Virus record (IMG/VR): IMGVR_UViG_3300003885_000027 | Span: 1-43,730 of that record | DNA: 43,730 nucleotides | Origin: a virus | Direction: 5' to 3' (one strand) | Shown: positions 13,565 through 21,809 of the stretch, piece after piece | Numbering within the stretch: the first letter of the stretch is position 1 | How the letters are laid out: each line of letters opens with the position of its first letter | The notes under the pieces: generated by a model | What the model was told of the DNA's origin: nothing | What the model saw: only the letters and a program-made list of their open reading frames with translations | The model's database searches: none | Made by a program: the position numbers and the translations under genes

Positions 13565-16266
13565 CAGCTCTGGAAGTCCGCGGTCTGCAGACCCTCATTC
13601 ACTGCCTGAGCCATGTCGAATGCCGTCCCCTGATCCTGCAACACCTGCCTGATGTCCTCCAATAGCAGTCGGATTTGCTCAGCCGATAGATTCTGATCAC
13701 GGATCAGCGTCCGTAGCTGTTCGGTTTGCGAGCGGGTCATTCCCAGGATTTGCGTCCCCAGCCCGGCTGTAGCCGCCCCGATAACGGCTGCGGTTTCTTC
13801 GGCGATTTGTTGTGTGGCAGTCGTCACCGCGCTGGCCGTGGCTGCTACCGTTTGCGTAATCGTGGCTCCGCCGCCGCCACCGATGTCTCTGCGTTCGGCT
13901 TCTGCTATGCGTCGCTGGGTTTCCCGCGCGATATCCGAACTTCTTTGTTGGCGTCGTCCCTGCTCTACGATCCGTCGCTGCGTACCCGATGAAACGATGC
14001 TCCCGCCTCCGCCTCCGTCTGGTATGAGCGCAAACGCCTGATCCGGTCTAAGGCCGCCCGCCATGATCTTGCGGCTGGTGGATGCGTCCAGCACCGTCCC
14101 CCAAGGCGTGATAAGTTCGGCACCGGCTTCACCTACCAATGTCCAGGCACCCAGGTTCAGCGGGCCGCCGGTCTGTCTCTTTTCGCCACCCTTGCGTTTC
14201 CCACCCCCACCGCCTCCTCTACCTCCGCCACCTCCACCGCCTCCGCTACCAGGGCGCGGACGGCCGGCTATGTCGGCTAGCTCTTCAGGTGATATGCCAC
14301 CGAAATCAAAGTTCACACCAACGCTGATGTTGTAATCTCGACTCAGTACGTCGAGGAACATTTGTAGATTTCCACTTTCCAGAAAGGCCGCCAATGCCGA
14401 GTCGGCGATCTGCATAGCCTCCTGCGTTTTGGGGCCGATGAGATCCCATTTTCCAGCCAATTCCCTGAGTGCCGCAAATTGGTCTTCAAATGGCAGGTCA
14501 GACATTGCTAGACGCTGGGCTATCATGTTGAAAATTATCTGCCGTGTCTGGATGTCGTGTTCTCGGGTGACATCCGAGATGGCGCCGCGCACCTCTCCAA
14601 GCTGGGTACGTAGTGCGCTGAGTTCTTCCTCCTGCGCGTCACTCAGCCAGGTCTTCGATTCAAGCTCCTCAATATCCTCAATGAGTTCTCTCTCTTCTTT
14701 TCTCAAATCACCGATACGATCCTTGAACTGCACAAAGGAGCTGTCTAATGGCCCAGAGATCATGGTATTCAGGTCATCCAGCCCGCGTTTCGCCTCCTCT
14801 TGTGCGTCTGCCAGAGCAAGCGTCGATTCCGCCAGTCCCTGACTCACTGCCTCTGCAATAGCTGCCTTCTCGGCCGCGGTCTGCAGGGATACTGCCCACC
14901 CATCTGTGGCACTCTCGGCCTCCCGCATGCTTACAAGTGCCTGCTCACCGAAGAAATTTATGTCCAGAGCAGCCGCTACGGCCTCCTCGCCACCCTCCCG
15001 CATCAGCCGGTTGAACTTTGCCTGGCCCAGATTGAAGCCCCCTACATCTCGAATAACGCGCCGCATTTCTTTATCGTAGACCTGGAAACTAACGCTGGAT
15101 TTGCGGAGTTCCTTTTCGTGTTCTTTCGTAAGATCAATCAGCGTCTTCTGCTTGTCGTTCAGGTCCACTATGAAATTGACCAACATCCCAATCGCTACCG
15201 CCAGCGCAATTACAGCTGTAGCGGCTATCGCGGCCACCGCCAGCGCACCAAGCGCAGGCGCCAGGTTCGATAGGAGCCTCGTCGCGGATCCAGCGGCGAC
15301 ACCCGCTGCGCTGACATTAGCTCCCAGATTGAAGAACACCGTACCCACCGCGCTCATGCTGCTGATAATGCCTGGGGCTTTGCTGGCCAGGATCAGCAGC
15401 GGACCGGTTATTGCCGCAAAGGCCGTCCCAGCCGCAATGCTGTACCCGATCGTCTTCTGGATCGCCGGGTTCAGGCTGTTGAACGCCTTGAATGCTGCGC
15501 TGACTGCATCGATCACCTGCACGAAAGCAGGCAGGAAGGCCTGCCCCAGCGCCAGCTGTGCTTCCTCAGCTAGTCGGGCGAGGGAGAACATGCGCTTGTT
15601 AGCAGTATCCATAGCCGCTTCGTAGCTGCCGGCAATTGCGACGCCAGCTTCGAGTACTTCATTGACCGCGATCTGCTTCTTGGTCAAGGAGTCAATCTCT
15701 TCGACTGCGATGCCCGTCGTCTTGGCATAGTCGCCGTAGGCCTGTTCGAGCGAAATAGTGATTCCCATCGTCTTGAGGATCAGCGGATTCAGCCTGTTGA
15801 TGCCGTCTACGATACGCTCGAACGCTTCAGAGGAGTTGATTCCCCCGATCACAGCCGCGTCTTGTGCGACACGTGCCAGCTTGCTGGCATTGCTCAGGTC
15901 GATGTTGGCCTGAATCAGCTTGATGAGCGAGGAGCGCGCGACCTGGGTGGTGATACCCATATCCCGCACGCCTTTCTCGAAGTCCGCCATCTCATCCGCA
16001 GTGAAACCGGCCGTCTTCCCGACCTGGTTCATCACAACACCGAGGGTTTCCACGCGGGATGCCAGTAAAGTGGTCTTGACAATGAGCGCCGTCCCGATCA
16101 CCCCAAACCCGGTCAGAGCCATGCCCACTCTGCGCATCGCACGGTTGGCCTTCTCGAACTCCTGCGCGACCTTGCCGGCGCTCCTGCGCCCGTTCCGCTC
16201 GAATTCCTGAAACGCCCTTGCCGTCTCGTTCTTGGCCGTCAGGCGTATGCCAGCTTCAATTGCCAT
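13564..16266 (-). CDS. tail tape measure protein
   Basis: 900 residues, the longest tail gene. Helical and coiled-coil throughout, with hydrophobic segments near 270-365 (IAATAVIALAVAIGMLVNFIV). N-terminal pattern of a lambda/TP901-type tape measure: ARAFQEFERNGRRSAGK, and repeated AFERIVDGINRLNPLILKTMGI and LGQAFLPAFVQVID. A poly-Gly hinge (about 680-700) precedes LVGEAGAELITPWG, a motif frequent near tape measure C-termini. It sets tail length: at the usual ~1.5 A per residue this implies a tail of roughly 135 nm (estimate from family rule). Overlaps the chaperone fusion frame, as expected. Confidence 0.95.
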   Translation of the reverse strand: MAIEAGIRLTAKNETARAFQEFERNGRRSAGKVAQEFEKANRAMRRVGMALTGFGVIGTALIVKTTLLASRVETLGVVMNQVGKTAGFTADEMADFEKGVRDMGITTQVARSSLIKLIQANIDLSNASKLARVAQDAAVIGGINSSEAFERIVDGINRLNPLILKTMGITISLEQAYGDYAKTTGIAVEEIDSLTKKQIAVNEVLEAGVAIAGSYEAAMDTANKRMFSLARLAEEAQLALGQAFLPAFVQVIDAVSAAFKAFNSLNPAIQKTIGYSIAAGTAFAAITGPLLILASKAPGIISSMSAVGTVFFNLGANVSAAGVAAGSATRLLSNLAPALGALAVAAIAATAVIALAVAIGMLVNFIVDLNDKQKTLIDLTKEHEKELRKSSVSFQVYDKEMRRVIRDVGGFNLGQAKFNRLMREGGEEAVAAALDINFFGEQALVSMREAESATDGWAVSLQTAAEKAAIAEAVSQGLAESTLALADAQEEAKRGLDDLNTMISGPLDSSFVQFKDRIGDLRKEERELIEDIEELESKTWLSDAQEEELSALRTQLGEVRGAISDVTREHDIQTRQIIFNMIAQRLAMSDLPFEDQFAALRELAGKWDLIGPKTQEAMQIADSALAAFLESGNLQMFLDVLSRDYNISVGVNFDFGGISPEELADIAGRPRPGSGGGGGGGGRGGGGGGKRKGGEKRQTGGPLNLGAWTLVGEAGAELITPWGTVLDASTSRKIMAGGLRPDQAFALIPDGGGGGSIVSSGTQRRIVEQGRRQQRSSDIARETQRRIAEAERRDIGGGGGATITQTVAATASAVTTATQQIAEETAAVIGAATAGLGTQILGMTRSQTEQLRTLIRDQNLSAEQIRLLLEDIRQVLQDQGTAFDMAQAVNEGLQTADFQS

Positions 16267-17133
16267 GTTTTCTCAACGTGTCTCGCATGTTCTCAACTGC
16301 ATTAATCAGATCCTGCTGACCTGGGCTCAACTGTTCCAGGTCGGTCGCGTATTGGCGAAAGGCCTCGAATATGAACAGGCTCTCGGAGGCGTGCTTCAAC
16401 TCCAGGCTCGCATCATCCAGATCCTGCGGCAGCTTCTTCCAGTCCAGATTCCGGCAGACGAGGGCCCTCTCCAATATGTAGGGCTCCCACACCGGTCGAC
16501 CGTCATCCGGTGTCAGAGTTGCCCGTTTGTCGGTGCGCTCGCCATCTGCGTCTATGATGGTCTCGGTCAGATGGCCGTACTGACCGTAGTCCGCGATGGC
16601 GATTACGCGTTTGGGCCGAGTGCGCTCGCTACAGAATAGGCAGTCCGATAAGCCGCCCAGAGGAAGCCCGCCAAATATCCATCCAGATCATCCATCGCTT
16701 CGGCATAGCTGGCCTCCAGCCGCCCTTTGGCTCTCGTCCGCTTCCGGCTGTCCAGCGGCAGACCATCCAATTGCTTGCGCATTTCCTTGGGCTTGAAGTA
16801 CACCGGTTCCCCATCCACCGTGAACTTCCAGTCCAGAATACGCTTACAAACGATCTCGGCTAACTTGCTCGTAGACATGGCCTCCTCGTACAGGCGCAGG
16901 TCCTTGAAGCGCCAGCCTTTACGCTGGAACTCGACGTACTCTTCGGGATGATTCTCCTTGTCCTCGACATCGATCCGGATCGGGCCGCCCTTTTCGGCGT
17001 TGGCTGCGATCCGCTGCGCCTGCTCTACCAGCTGTGCCGCTACCTGCTGCACGTCGCCGGGACCAATCGGATCCATCTCGGCTATTGATTCTATGTCCGG
17101 CTTTACACCGACATCTTTTTCTTCATCGCTCAT
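16256..17133 (-). CDS. tail assembly chaperone frameshift product (gpGT type)
   Basis: The 176-residue frame and the frame ending at 16256 are joined by a -1 slip on CCCAAAC. The product has residues 1-175 of the short form plus 117 more (RVIAIADYGQYGHL..., through WEPYILERALVCRNLDW, to the stop), 292 in all. There is no sensible independent start for the second frame with a ribosome site. Position immediately before the tape measure gene and after the tail tube genes is the hallmark of the lambda G/GT pair, which coats the tape measure protein during tail assembly. Confidence 0.8.
16603..17133 (-). CDS. tail assembly chaperone, short form (gpG type)
   Basis: 176 residues. The acidic N-terminal ~70 are followed by a helical domain (RFKDLRLYEEAMSTSKLAEI, RLEASYAEAMDDLDGYLAGF) ending SALGPNA and TAA. 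Length and placement fit the unshifted member of the tail chaperone pair. It is preceded by a terminator-like hairpin, so the pair is probably expressed at a lower level than the tail tube genes. Confidence 0.8.
   Translation of the reverse strand: MSDEEKDVGVKPDIESIAEMDPIGPGDVQQVAAQLVEQAQRIAANAEKGGPIRIDVEDKENHPEEYVEFQRKGWRFKDLRLYEEAMSTSKLAEIVCKRILDWKFTVDGEPVYFKPKEMRKQLDGLPLDSRKRTRAKGRLEASYAEAMDDLDGYLAGFLWAAYRTAYSVASALGPNA
16609..16615 (-). promoter_or_regulatory. -1 programmed ribosomal frameshift site CCCAAAC
   Basis: On the coding strand the 0-frame codons are GGC CCA AAC GCG TAA. The heptamer C-CCA-AAC fits X XXY YYZ exactly, and slipping back one base gives CCC AAA CGC GTA ATC, which enters the long downstream frame. 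The stop codon follows three bases after the heptamer. CGCG at 16605-16608 side and CGCG 14 bases further could pair as a small stimulatory stem. Confidence 0.85.
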
Positions 17134-17152
17134 AATCTGCTCCTATGAAAAG

Positions 17153-17201
17153 GCACGGCGAACATCCAAAGGACATGAAATCCCCCGGTACATCGCCGTG
17201 C
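17153..17201 (-). terminator. terminator/attenuator hairpin after the tail tube gene
   Basis: GCACGGCGA at 17153-17161 is perfectly complementary to TCGCCGTGC at 17193-17201 (9-bp arms, 31-nt loop). Read leftward the stem is followed by CTTTTCA, a short U-tract. Its place between the abundant tail tube gene and the chaperone genes suits a partial terminator that lowers downstream expression. The long loop lowers confidence. Confidence 0.5.
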
Positions 17202-17213
17202 TGTCGCTCAAAT

Positions 17214-17651
17214 CTAGGCCACAGTGCCCCAGGCCGGTGCCGTCGATCCGCTCGGACGCAGGCTGGCAGTCAGAGTGACCTTCCCTTGCGGTGTGGCGCT
17301 GATGTTCATCTTCTGGCACCAGAACTCGCCCTCGAACTCGGGGTCGCCCATCGCTGGCGCGGCCCCCTGTCCAACAGCAACGGTCAGCGTCTTTGCTCCC
17401 TGCCCCACGATGCCATTCAGCACCGTGAACAGTCCTGTGGTCGCCGCCGCGTTGAAGTTCCCGGCGATTTCCACATTGAAGGCCGGCATACCAGCCAGGC
17501 TGTTCACCGATCCATCACTGAAGCCGGTCACATCCAGCTCGCCGTACTCGTCCGGGATGTCGATGCTCTCGACGTCGCTGCTCACGGCCCTTGCGGTGTC
17601 GCCGCTGTCGTCGATAGTTACCGTCAGGTATTGCCCACTCAGTTTTGCCAT
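17214..17651 (-). CDS. major tail tube protein candidate
   Basis: 145 residues, starting AKLSGQYLTVTIDDSGDT. Beta-rich with VESIDIPDEYGELDVTGFSDGSVNSLAGMP, resembling lambda gpV/HK97 tail tube folds (a sheet plus helix and a hairpin). Ends with the pattern FWCQKMNISATPQGKVTLTASLRPSG. Shares its first eight residues and much of this C-terminal pattern with the next gene upstream, so the two are paralogues. Position just before the chaperone pair supports the tube assignment. Confidence 0.7.
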   Translation of the reverse strand: MAKLSGQYLTVTIDDSGDTARAVSSDVESIDIPDEYGELDVTGFSDGSVNSLAGMPAFNVEIAGNFNAAATTGLFTVLNGIVGQGAKTLTVAVGQGAAPAMGDPEFEGEFWCQKMNISATPQGKVTLTASLRPSGSTAPAWGTVA

Positions 17652-17667
17652 CTCAAAACCCTCCTAT

Positions 17668-18405
17668 TTATGTATTGGTGAAAACGATTGCGAAGCCGAA
17701 GCTGTCCCCGGCCGCGCCGGTGCGGGTCACCACCACCCGCCAATATCGGTCCAGACTCGTCGCATCAATTGCGCGCTCGCTGGTCCGCGCTGATCCGTCT
17801 GCAGTGAACGTGATGTAGGTCGCCCAAACCGAATTATTGGCACTGTCCTCGATCACGATGGAATAGGTATCGGTGCTGGTAGGCGTGAAGACCTGCAAAT
17901 AGCCAGTTCCCCCGCCCGAGTACGGTCCGGAAACGCTGTCGTGCGAAGTGGTCGTTGTCGTATTAGTGACCGTCTGGTTGGCCAGCACCGTGCAGAAGTC
18001 TGGTCGAAACGCCGCGCCACCCTCTGGCTTGAAATTCGCCGTCAGCACCAGCTTCTCCTGCGGCGTTCCGCTGAGATTTATCTTGAATTGCTCTGCTGCG
18101 GCCGCCAGAGCCGGATCACTCAGAGTAGGCGCCGCACCATTCCCCAGCATCACCATCAGATGCTGCGCGCTGTGGCTGGCCGGGCTCTTCAACGCATCCC
18201 AACTGCTGTTCGTAGCCGGATCCATGAAGGCGGTCACACTGCCCTCGAACATCGCCAGGCCCGCCTGAGAATTCTCGCTCCCATCCTGAAACGCAGTCGC
18301 GTCCTCCTGTAGGTACTCCACCGCCCAATCGAACTGCCGCGACCGGCCGCTGATGTCGTAGCCCGCGAACAGCACCGCACAATATTGCCCGCTAAGTTTC
18401 GCCAT
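17668..18405 (-). CDS. second tail-tube-like paralogue with C-terminal beta domain
   Basis: 245 residues. The N-terminal ~140 parallel the neighbour: MAKLSGQY start, EDATAFQDGSENSQAG, MLGNGAAPTLSDPALAAA, QFKINLSGTPQEKLVLTANFKPEGG. It then adds ~105 residues of a beta-sandwich (GYLQVFTPTSTDTYSIVIEDSANNSVWA) like an Ig or F5/8-type module. It may be an alternative or decorated tube subunit, or a tail terminator-proximal ring protein. Which of the two forms the main tube cannot be decided from sequence. Confidence 0.6.
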   Translation of the reverse strand: MAKLSGQYCAVLFAGYDISGRSRQFDWAVEYLQEDATAFQDGSENSQAGLAMFEGSVTAFMDPATNSSWDALKSPASHSAQHLMVMLGNGAAPTLSDPALAAAAEQFKINLSGTPQEKLVLTANFKPEGGAAFRPDFCTVLANQTVTNTTTTTSHDSVSGPYSGGGTGYLQVFTPTSTDTYSIVIEDSANNSVWATYITFTADGSARTSERAIDATSLDRYWRVVVTRTGAAGDSFGFAIVFTNT

Positions 18406-18607
18406 CTTCGTCAGCCTCCTTGCCCAGGTCCACGATCACACCTTTTTGGATCCAGTGCTCACGTGTCTCTGCATCAATCCCAGCCCGATGCAGACCATCT
18501 GCGCTGAACCTCTTTCCGGCCTTATGCGGTATTCCCAGCGGGTCTTTTTCCGCATCCTTGACCACATGAATGTCTCTCGCCAGCTGATAACGTTTGTTAT
18601 CCGCCAT
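18392..18607 (-). CDS. small hypothetical tail-region protein
   Basis: 71 residues, charged (KRYQLARDIHVVKDAEKDPLGIPHKAG; end DLGKEADEDGET). Overlaps the next gene by 14 nt and abuts the upstream one. Small proteins at this position sometimes act in neck or tail assembly, but nothing in the sequence identifies this one. Confidence 0.5.
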   Translation of the reverse strand: MADNKRYQLARDIHVVKDAEKDPLGIPHKAGKRFSADGLHRAGIDAETREHWIQKGVIVDLGKEADEDGET

Positions 18608-19117
18608 CTAAACAACCTCCTTCAAAATCTGCTGCAGCTCCACGTAATGCACCAGCACGTCGCTGAACATGCGGAAGTCAAAGCGTGCGCTGGAAACCGG
18701 TGGACCATAGAAGTTCCCGTTAGCCCCGTCCTCCCGATTGCTGCTGTGCAACGTTGCCGCCGCGTCTAGATCAGCTACCAGACTCATGGTCAGCGTGACG
18801 AATGTCTTTTCACTGGCGCTGGCATCGTCCACCGCCATGTATCCGCGTAACCGATAGTCATAGGTCACCTCGACCGTGCCCGCCGCACCAGGTACGCCGA
18901 AGGTCTCCTGCTCGTGCGGCTCGATGGCCGCCAGGCTGATGTTCCAGGCTCGCAACTGCTTCACCACCGGATCGGTCCCGATACTGGCTTGGTAGAGCGA
19001 AATCAATGTATCCCAGTCGTCCGCGAACCTCTCGTAATCATGCGTGGACCCGATATTCGTCACCGCGTCCAGCACGGTCTTTATGGCAGCTCGAGCCAGG
19101 TCCTCGTTGTAGGCCAT
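18608..19117 (-). CDS. tail terminator/completion protein candidate
   Basis: 169 residues with alpha/beta pattern (ARAAIKTVLDAVTNIG, HEQETFGVPGAAGTVEVTYDYRLRGYMAV, ending RFDFRMFSDVLVHYVELQQILKEV). Length and location between an HK97 gp10-like gene and tail tube genes match gpU/tail-terminator proteins. Assignment is mainly positional. Confidence 0.5.
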   Translation of the reverse strand: MAYNEDLARAAIKTVLDAVTNIGSTHDYERFADDWDTLISLYQASIGTDPVVKQLRAWNISLAAIEPHEQETFGVPGAAGTVEVTYDYRLRGYMAVDDASASEKTFVTLTMSLVADLDAAATLHSSNREDGANGNFYGPPVSSARFDFRMFSDVLVHYVELQQILKEVV

Positions 19118-19678
19118 TCAGCGCACCACACTCGCAAATCGCTTCACGGCCTTCACCGGTACGTCGCGCCAGATCTTCTCGATCTTTCGTTTGCCGCCCT
19201 CGTCCCAAGCTCGCTTGAACATGTACGCACCCTTTGTCCCCCGCTGGCCAATCTTTCGGCGCACCAGAAATGTCGTATCTTGAAGCGCCTGCCCCTGTAG
19301 CCCGAACTTCCTCATCACCCACAGCTGGATCGGTCCTTCCGGTGGCCACTTTCCCGGTCGTCTTCCGAACTCGACAAAGTTGGCATAGACATTCGGACTC
19401 GTACCCGCCAGCTGCATCTTCCCGGCTGCAGTCAAGCCCTCCAACACACTCGCCGGACGTCCGCGCACCTCGAAGCCCGTGGGGAACTTGATGCTGCTCC
19501 GAAGGATCCCGAAGTTCACTGGTGTCCGCGCGCTCACCATCGTCGTTAGCAGCATGCCGCTCTCGCTCATAGCGTTGTCGATTTCTTCCTCAACGATGCC
19601 TCCCATGGCTGGCACCGCATCCATCAGCTGCACAACTTCCCGCATGTCGATATCGAAGCGAATTGCCTCACCAGCCAT
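19118..19678 (-). CDS. HK97 gp10-like head-tail joining protein
   Basis: 186 residues. The sequence runs VVQLMDAVPAMGG, EIDNAMSESGMLLTTMVSARTPVNFGILRSS, then NVYANFVEFGRRPG and RKIGQRGTKGAYMFKRAW. The helix followed by ARTPVNFGILRSSI and YANFVEFGRRP is the signature of the HK97 gp10/minor neck family, which links the head completion ring to the tail terminator. Confidence 0.75.
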   Translation of the reverse strand: MAGEAIRFDIDMREVVQLMDAVPAMGGIVEEEIDNAMSESGMLLTTMVSARTPVNFGILRSSIKFPTGFEVRGRPASVLEGLTAAGKMQLAGTSPNVYANFVEFGRRPGKWPPEGPIQLWVMRKFGLQGQALQDTTFLVRRKIGQRGTKGAYMFKRAWDEGGKRKIEKIWRDVPVKAVKRFASVVR

Positions 19679-20902
19679 CTAGCGCGTCCGCTTTCCGTGG
19701 AACAAGTAGTCCCCACCCATCGGTAGCTGTGTGTCGATGTCCATTACGGATGCGCTCGGCAGCGTAATTGCTTCTTTCCCAATGCCCAGCACCCGGTTGT
19801 AGTATTTTCGATAGCGGGTCGCCTGTGATCGGTAAAACTCACCCTGCCGGCTTCTATCAGCTACATCCGCATTCAACGTGCTTGATCGCTTCTGCCCGAA
19901 CTTGCTGGCCACGCGCTCGCAACACAAACTGGCCGCCAGATAGCAGAGTGCCTCGAAGTGCTCAACCGGCGTGTCTATGCTGGGAGTTCCGCCCCGCACC
20001 CACTCGTACGGCTCACTGATGCTGGCACGAATAGTCTCAGTCGTTGATGGACGATGGGCTGGAAAGCGCAGCCACAGCCCTTCCTCGGTGTGGTAGGTTT
20101 CCCACTCGTCGTCTTCCAGGCGATTCGGAGCTTCATCACTACTGACTGCTGCCGCCGGATATTCGACCTCTAACGGCATTCCCATCAAGCTGCGCCAGCC
20201 CGGTGTGGCCGCAGTTACCTCTAGGATCCCCGCACTTGCCGTTCCATAAGCCGTCCAGTCGGTGCCGTCATAAGTACTCACCGTATTCGTCACGCTGCTC
20301 TGATCCACGCCCATGATGACTTCCGTTGTGTTGTTCACATGGTCGTAGCCCGAAGCCGAACCCAGCACCGCGTGATAAGTGCCGGAAGGCAGAGTCACCG
20401 GATCCGCCAGGTTGAAGTGCACCTTTGCATCCCGGTTCTCAGGCGCCCCTTCGTCCCCGTCAATATCGATTTGTAAAGCATCTGCGATCTTGGCATCCGG
20501 CAAAGCGCTGGCATTTGAGTACAGCTCTCCGGTGAGTTCGCCGGCCACGGTCGCGCCAGTTCTCCGAAGGTAGAAGGCGAAACTGCGAATGGTCAACGTG
20601 CGGGCTGTTGTGAATGAAATCGCCAATTTCTGGTCTGCTCCGGCCGCGGAATCTGTCAGATCGATGCCCGCGTCTCGGTCTGCCTCGTCCACGTTCACGG
20701 TCTTGCCGAACAGCAGGTAATATGCTCCAGCATCCCCGACAAACTCGACCACCGTGCGACGCGGCATATCGCCGTTGTACTCCTGCACCGCCTCCTCGAT
20801 CGCCGCATCCCGGTCCAGAGGGGGCAGCGTCGTATCACTGATGCCTTGCAGCAGCGAGTCCACGCGGGCGTTGAACGTACTCAGCAGCGTGCGTATGGCC
20901 AT
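19679..20902 (-). CDS. head-tail adaptor with inserted choice-of-anchor-like domain
   Basis: 407 residues, more than twice a usual adaptor. Residues 1-66 (RDAAIEEAVQEYNGDMPRR, TVVEFVGDAGAYY) and about 236-407 (GMPLEVEYPAAAVSS, HFEALCYLAASLCCERVASKFG, FYRSQATRYRKYYNRV) resemble a gp6/gp15-type connector of the ring below the portal. Between them, about 67-235, lies a beta-rich module (LAISFTTARTLTIRSFAFYL, GELYSNASALPDAK, LPSGTYHAVLGSASGY) like choice-of-anchor/carbohydrate-binding domains of secreted proteins. The insertion would project from the neck. Confidence 0.6.
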   Translation of the reverse strand: MAIRTLLSTFNARVDSLLQGISDTTLPPLDRDAAIEEAVQEYNGDMPRRTVVEFVGDAGAYYLLFGKTVNVDEADRDAGIDLTDSAAGADQKLAISFTTARTLTIRSFAFYLRRTGATVAGELTGELYSNASALPDAKIADALQIDIDGDEGAPENRDAKVHFNLADPVTLPSGTYHAVLGSASGYDHVNNTTEVIMGVDQSSVTNTVSTYDGTDWTAYGTASAGILEVTAATPGWRSLMGMPLEVEYPAAAVSSDEAPNRLEDDEWETYHTEEGLWLRFPAHRPSTTETIRASISEPYEWVRGGTPSIDTPVEHFEALCYLAASLCCERVASKFGQKRSSTLNADVADRSRQGEFYRSQATRYRKYYNRVLGIGKEAITLPSASVMDIDTQLPMGGDYLFHGKRTR

Positions 20903-20905
20903 TGG

Positions 20906-21178
20906 TCAGTCGAAAGCCAGGTCGGCAGTCGGTGTCGTCCCGGTGAAGGCAACGTAGATGCCCTTTCCGAAACTCACCCCACCCTTCGGCGCGTAGCGGT
21001 CGTTGCCTGTGGCTACTGCCGCTAACTTAGCAATGACCGTCCCGCTGGCGGCCGTGTTGTCGTACACAGTTGCCGTCGCGGCATCCGCTCCCGCCGCAAG
21101 ATGAACTTCGTGCAGCACACCTGGGCCGGTCTTGACTATCGCCGCGGTAGCCGCATGGTTGTAGGTATGGGTTGTCAT
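20906..21178 (-). CDS. small head decoration/fibre-like protein
   Basis: 90 residues, beta-rich and Ala/Thr/Gly-rich (GPGVLHEVHLAAGADAATATVYDNTAASGTVIAKL, GKGIYVAFTGTTPTADLAFD). Similar short proteins occur beside capsid genes as head fibres or decoration. It directly follows a strong terminator, so it needs readthrough or an unseen promoter. Confidence 0.55.
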   Translation of the reverse strand: MTTHTYNHAATAAIVKTGPGVLHEVHLAAGADAATATVYDNTAASGTVIAKLAAVATGNDRYAPKGGVSFGKGIYVAFTGTTPTADLAFD

Positions 21179-21192
21179 CTATGCTCCTAACG

Positions 21193-21230
21193 AAAAAGCG
21201 GGCGCAGCCGCAGCCGGTCGCGCCCGCTTT
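21193..21230 (-). terminator. intrinsic terminator
   Basis: AAAGCGGGCGC at 21195-21205 pairs with GCGCCCGCTTT at 21220-21230 (11-bp arms, 14-nt loop). On the leftward transcript the stem is followed by a run of five U. It sits between the capsid-group genes and the neck genes, a common place to limit downstream expression of highly transcribed capsid mRNA. Confidence 0.8.
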
Positions 21231-21253
21231 GTCTCATCATTGTTTGCCCCAGC

Positions 21254-21799
21254 TCAGTCGACGGCTCGCAGTGCTTTCAGCGTTCCCTTGCCGATGCCAC
21301 TGATCGCCAATAGATCATCGTCTTCGGCCTCGGCTATTGAACTCAAACTAGCGTAGCCCGCCTCAATCAACAGCCCACCGATCTTCTCGCCGTAGGCATC
21401 GATAACCTCATTGAGGGTTGGATCGGCTTCTTCGGCTTCCAGCTCAGCAATCGCATCCGCCTCCAGCTTGGCCCGGATCGCCACGATTAGCTTGACGGGG
21501 TTAGGTTTTTCACCCTGTGACGCAACACCGGCTTCCTCAGCCACGGCCTTCAGCTGGTTCATGTCAAGCATTTCAAGCGTAGGCTCGACTTCACCCGCCG
21601 CTACCGCAAGCTCATAATCGCTGGCATCGAAGCTCTTGATCCCTGCGATGCCGAAATCCACCAGAGCTTTCTGCCGACCGTTTCCAGCATGGTCCTCGTA
21701 TGCGGAAGAGCGAAGTACCTTTCCGCCCGTCATGCTCACGTCATGGAAGGCCGCCAGCGCGTTGAGCTGCTCTTTGCTCAGGCTCTTTTCATCGCTCAT
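21254..21799 (-). CDS. helix-hairpin-helix head-region protein
   Basis: 181 residues from ATG 21799 with AGGAGAG before it; a longer frame upstream has no ribosome site. The middle part (TLEMLDMNQLKAVAEEAG, KLIVAIRAKLEADA) resembles the Rho-N/HeH-type helical unit. The C-terminal ~40 (LLIEAGYASLSSIAEAEDDDLLAISGIGKGTLKALRAV) is a classic helix-hairpin-helix with GIGKGT. HhH proteins of this kind recur just downstream of phage capsid genes; a head completion or DNA-contact role is likely. Confidence 0.65.
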   Translation of the reverse strand: MSDEKSLSKEQLNALAAFHDVSMTGGKVLRSSAYEDHAGNGRQKALVDFGIAGIKSFDASDYELAVAAGEVEPTLEMLDMNQLKAVAEEAGVASQGEKPNPVKLIVAIRAKLEADAIAELEAEEADPTLNEVIDAYGEKIGGLLIEAGYASLSSIAEAEDDDLLAISGIGKGTLKALRAVD

Positions 21800-21809
21800 G
21801 GAGTCTCTC

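Noticed and set aside
12629-13609. 326-codon rightward open frame
   Set aside because: It is antisense to the LamG tail gene, has no ribosome site or recognisable motif, and its residues are His/Pro/Arg-scrambled as in a shadow frame.
14063-14335. Poly-proline rightward frame
   Set aside because: Complement of the glycine-rich hinge in the tape measure gene.
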